Program-made: the position numbers and the translations under genes
Shown: positions 18,150 to 18,930 of the stretch, in pieces
How positions within the stretch are numbered: the first letter of the stretch is position 1
Layout of the letters: every line of letters begins with the position of its first letter
Source: Flavobacteriales bacterium UBA5869
GTDB lineage: Bacteria > Bacteroidota > Bacteroidia > Flavobacteriales_D > Crocinitomicaceae
Length of the DNA: 18,930 nt
Reading direction: 5' to 3'
Assembly (NCBI GenBank): GCA_002432565.1
Contig: DJFP01000049.1
Coordinates: 5,153 to 24,082, forward strand
Notes under the pieces: model-generated
What the model was told of the DNA's origin: nothing
What the model saw: the letters and a program-made list of their open reading frames with translations, nothing else
Database searches by the model: none

Positions 18150-18930
18150 AACGATTCGAATCTTACACCAGCATTCAAACGGTCAAAAAATTAAAGACTC
18201 CTCTGCGCTGGCGAAGACTGAGTATTTACTTCTTCGGAATTTTGCTCATCATCCTGTTTTTACCGTGGACCCAGAATATTGATTCTCCCGGCACCGTTAC
18301 CGCACTCAGTCCGAATAACCGCCCGCAAACCGTTCATTCGATCATTGGCGGACGGATTGAAAAATGGTATGTACAGGAAGGACAATTCGTGAAAAAGGGA
18401 GACACCCTGGTTTACCTGAGCGAGATCAAAAGTGAGTACATGGACCCGGCACTGATTGAGCGCACGGAATCTGCTATGCATTCGAAAGAAAACAGTGTCG
18501 AATCTTACATGTCCAAAGTACAATCCCTCGATAAACAAATTGATGCGTTGATTGATAACCGCGCATTAAAACTGCAGCAGGCACAGAATAAGGTAAGACA
18601 AACACGGCTCAAAGTAGCTTCTGACAGTATGGACTACAAAGCCAATGAAAAGCAGCTTGAAATTGCGATCAAACAATACGAACGAACAGAAGAATTGCAC
18701 CGCCAAAACCTGAAATCCCTTACCGAACTGGAAAACAAACGATTAAAAGTACAGGAAATGGAAGCAAAGGTGGTGAGCCTGGAAAATAAGTTGCTCGCAT
18801 CACGCAACGAATTGATCAATGCCATCACTGAAATACAGTCCATTGATGCGGATTACCGCGACAAGATTGCGAAAAGCGAATCTGAAAAGTCTACCGCGCT
18901 TTCCAGTTTGTATGATACGGAAGCAACTGT
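18146..18930 (+). CDS. HlyD-family membrane-fusion (periplasmic adaptor) protein, N-terminal part
   Basis: Starts at ATG 18146, overlapping the ABC gene stop by four bases, and is still open at the right edge: 261 residues are seen. A short cytosolic start (KRFESYTSIQTVKKLKTPLR) leads to one transmembrane helix (about 25-41, YFFGILLIILFLPWTQ). The first biotinyl-lipoyl half-motif follows: QTVHSIIGGRIEKWYVQEGQ (about 61-80) and FVKKGDTLVYLSEI. From residue 105 a long charged helical region rich in Glu, Lys and Gln (for example QLEIAIKQYERTEELHRQNL) is the alpha-helical hairpin that docks to TolC-type channels. These adaptors bridge an inner-membrane ABC exporter to an outer-membrane channel in type I secretion or tripartite efflux. 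Substrate unknown. The C-terminal half and any TolC gene lie beyond the window. Confidence 0.9.
   Translation, partial: MKRFESYTSIQTVKKLKTPLRWRRLSIYFFGILLIILFLPWTQNIDSPGTVTALSPNNRPQTVHSIIGGRIEKWYVQEGQFVKKGDTLVYLSEIKSEYMDPALIERTESAMHSKENSVESYMSKVQSLDKQIDALIDNRALKLQQAQNKVRQTRLKVASDSMDYKANEKQLEIAIKQYERTEELHRQNLKSLTELENKRLKVQEMEAKVVSLENKLLASRNELINAITEIQSIDADYRDKIAKSESEKSTALSSLYDTEAT

Noticed and set aside
18260..18843. Minus-strand open frames of 92 and 69 codons at the right end
   Set aside because: Antisense shadows of the HlyD-family coding sequence, which is open through the window edge.

Overview
The window looks like chromosomal DNA of a free-living Bacteroidota bacterium, most likely order Flavobacteriales (a Crocinitomicaceae/Fluviicola-like lineage is my tentative guess). 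Three things support this: a gldB-gldC gliding-motility pair, a periplasmic S46 dipeptidyl-peptidase, and many promoters with the Bacteroidota -7 box TAnnTTTG instead of a sigma70 -10 box. No rRNA, tRNA, CRISPR array, transposase or phage gene is visible. Gene content is mostly core, with a possible accessory efflux locus at the right end.

Layout. (1) Positions 1-3190, minus strand: a tightly overlapping operon nadE (NAD synthase), a large secreted M48-type zinc metalloprotease and the start of a third secreted protein that runs off the left edge. (2) 3204-4137, minus: an outer-membrane beta-barrel (porin-family) gene with its own promoter and a clear terminator. (3) 4205-5649, plus: gldB and gldC, divergent from the porin gene. 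(4) 5664-5759: two palindromic elements between convergent genes. (5) 5758-7878, minus: an S46 peptidase with DPP11-type specificity residues; divergent from it is a membrane protein of unknown function (7958-8617). (6) 8696-10261, minus: coaE, then a siaC/siaB regulatory pair (partner-switch phosphoprotein and its kinase). (7) 10435-12706, plus: a methyltransferase overlapping a ZIP metal transporter, then a membrane-anchored thioredoxin-like protein. (8) 12843-15486, minus: hemH (ferrochelatase with an internal four-cysteine cluster) and lpd, with a CACATAG-rich inverted repeat and a terminator between them. (9) 15822-18930, plus: a translationally coupled TetR regulator - ABC exporter - HlyD adaptor operon, cut by the right edge, with a two-site putative operator in front of the regulator.

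The most unusual item is the ABC exporter at 16527-18149. Its membrane domain and overall nucleotide-binding-domain layout are intact, but the Walker A, Q-loop, signature, Walker B/catalytic Glu and H-loop positions are all altered, while the reading frame is open and coupled to both neighbours. It looks like a retained 'pseudo-ATPase' exporter in a regulated HlyD-type envelope-spanning system. The second is the isolated SiaB-SiaC pair without a local phosphatase or cyclase, so its output is unknown. Other themes are start codons placed 4-6 bases behind a TAnnTTTG-type box (likely leaderless or near-leaderless mRNAs), minus-strand terminators whose stems pair fully only in the transcribed orientation (G-U wobbles), and two housekeeping genes (nadE, coaE) beginning almost inside the terminator of the gene before them.

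All family assignments come from reading motifs by eye; no database or structure search was run.
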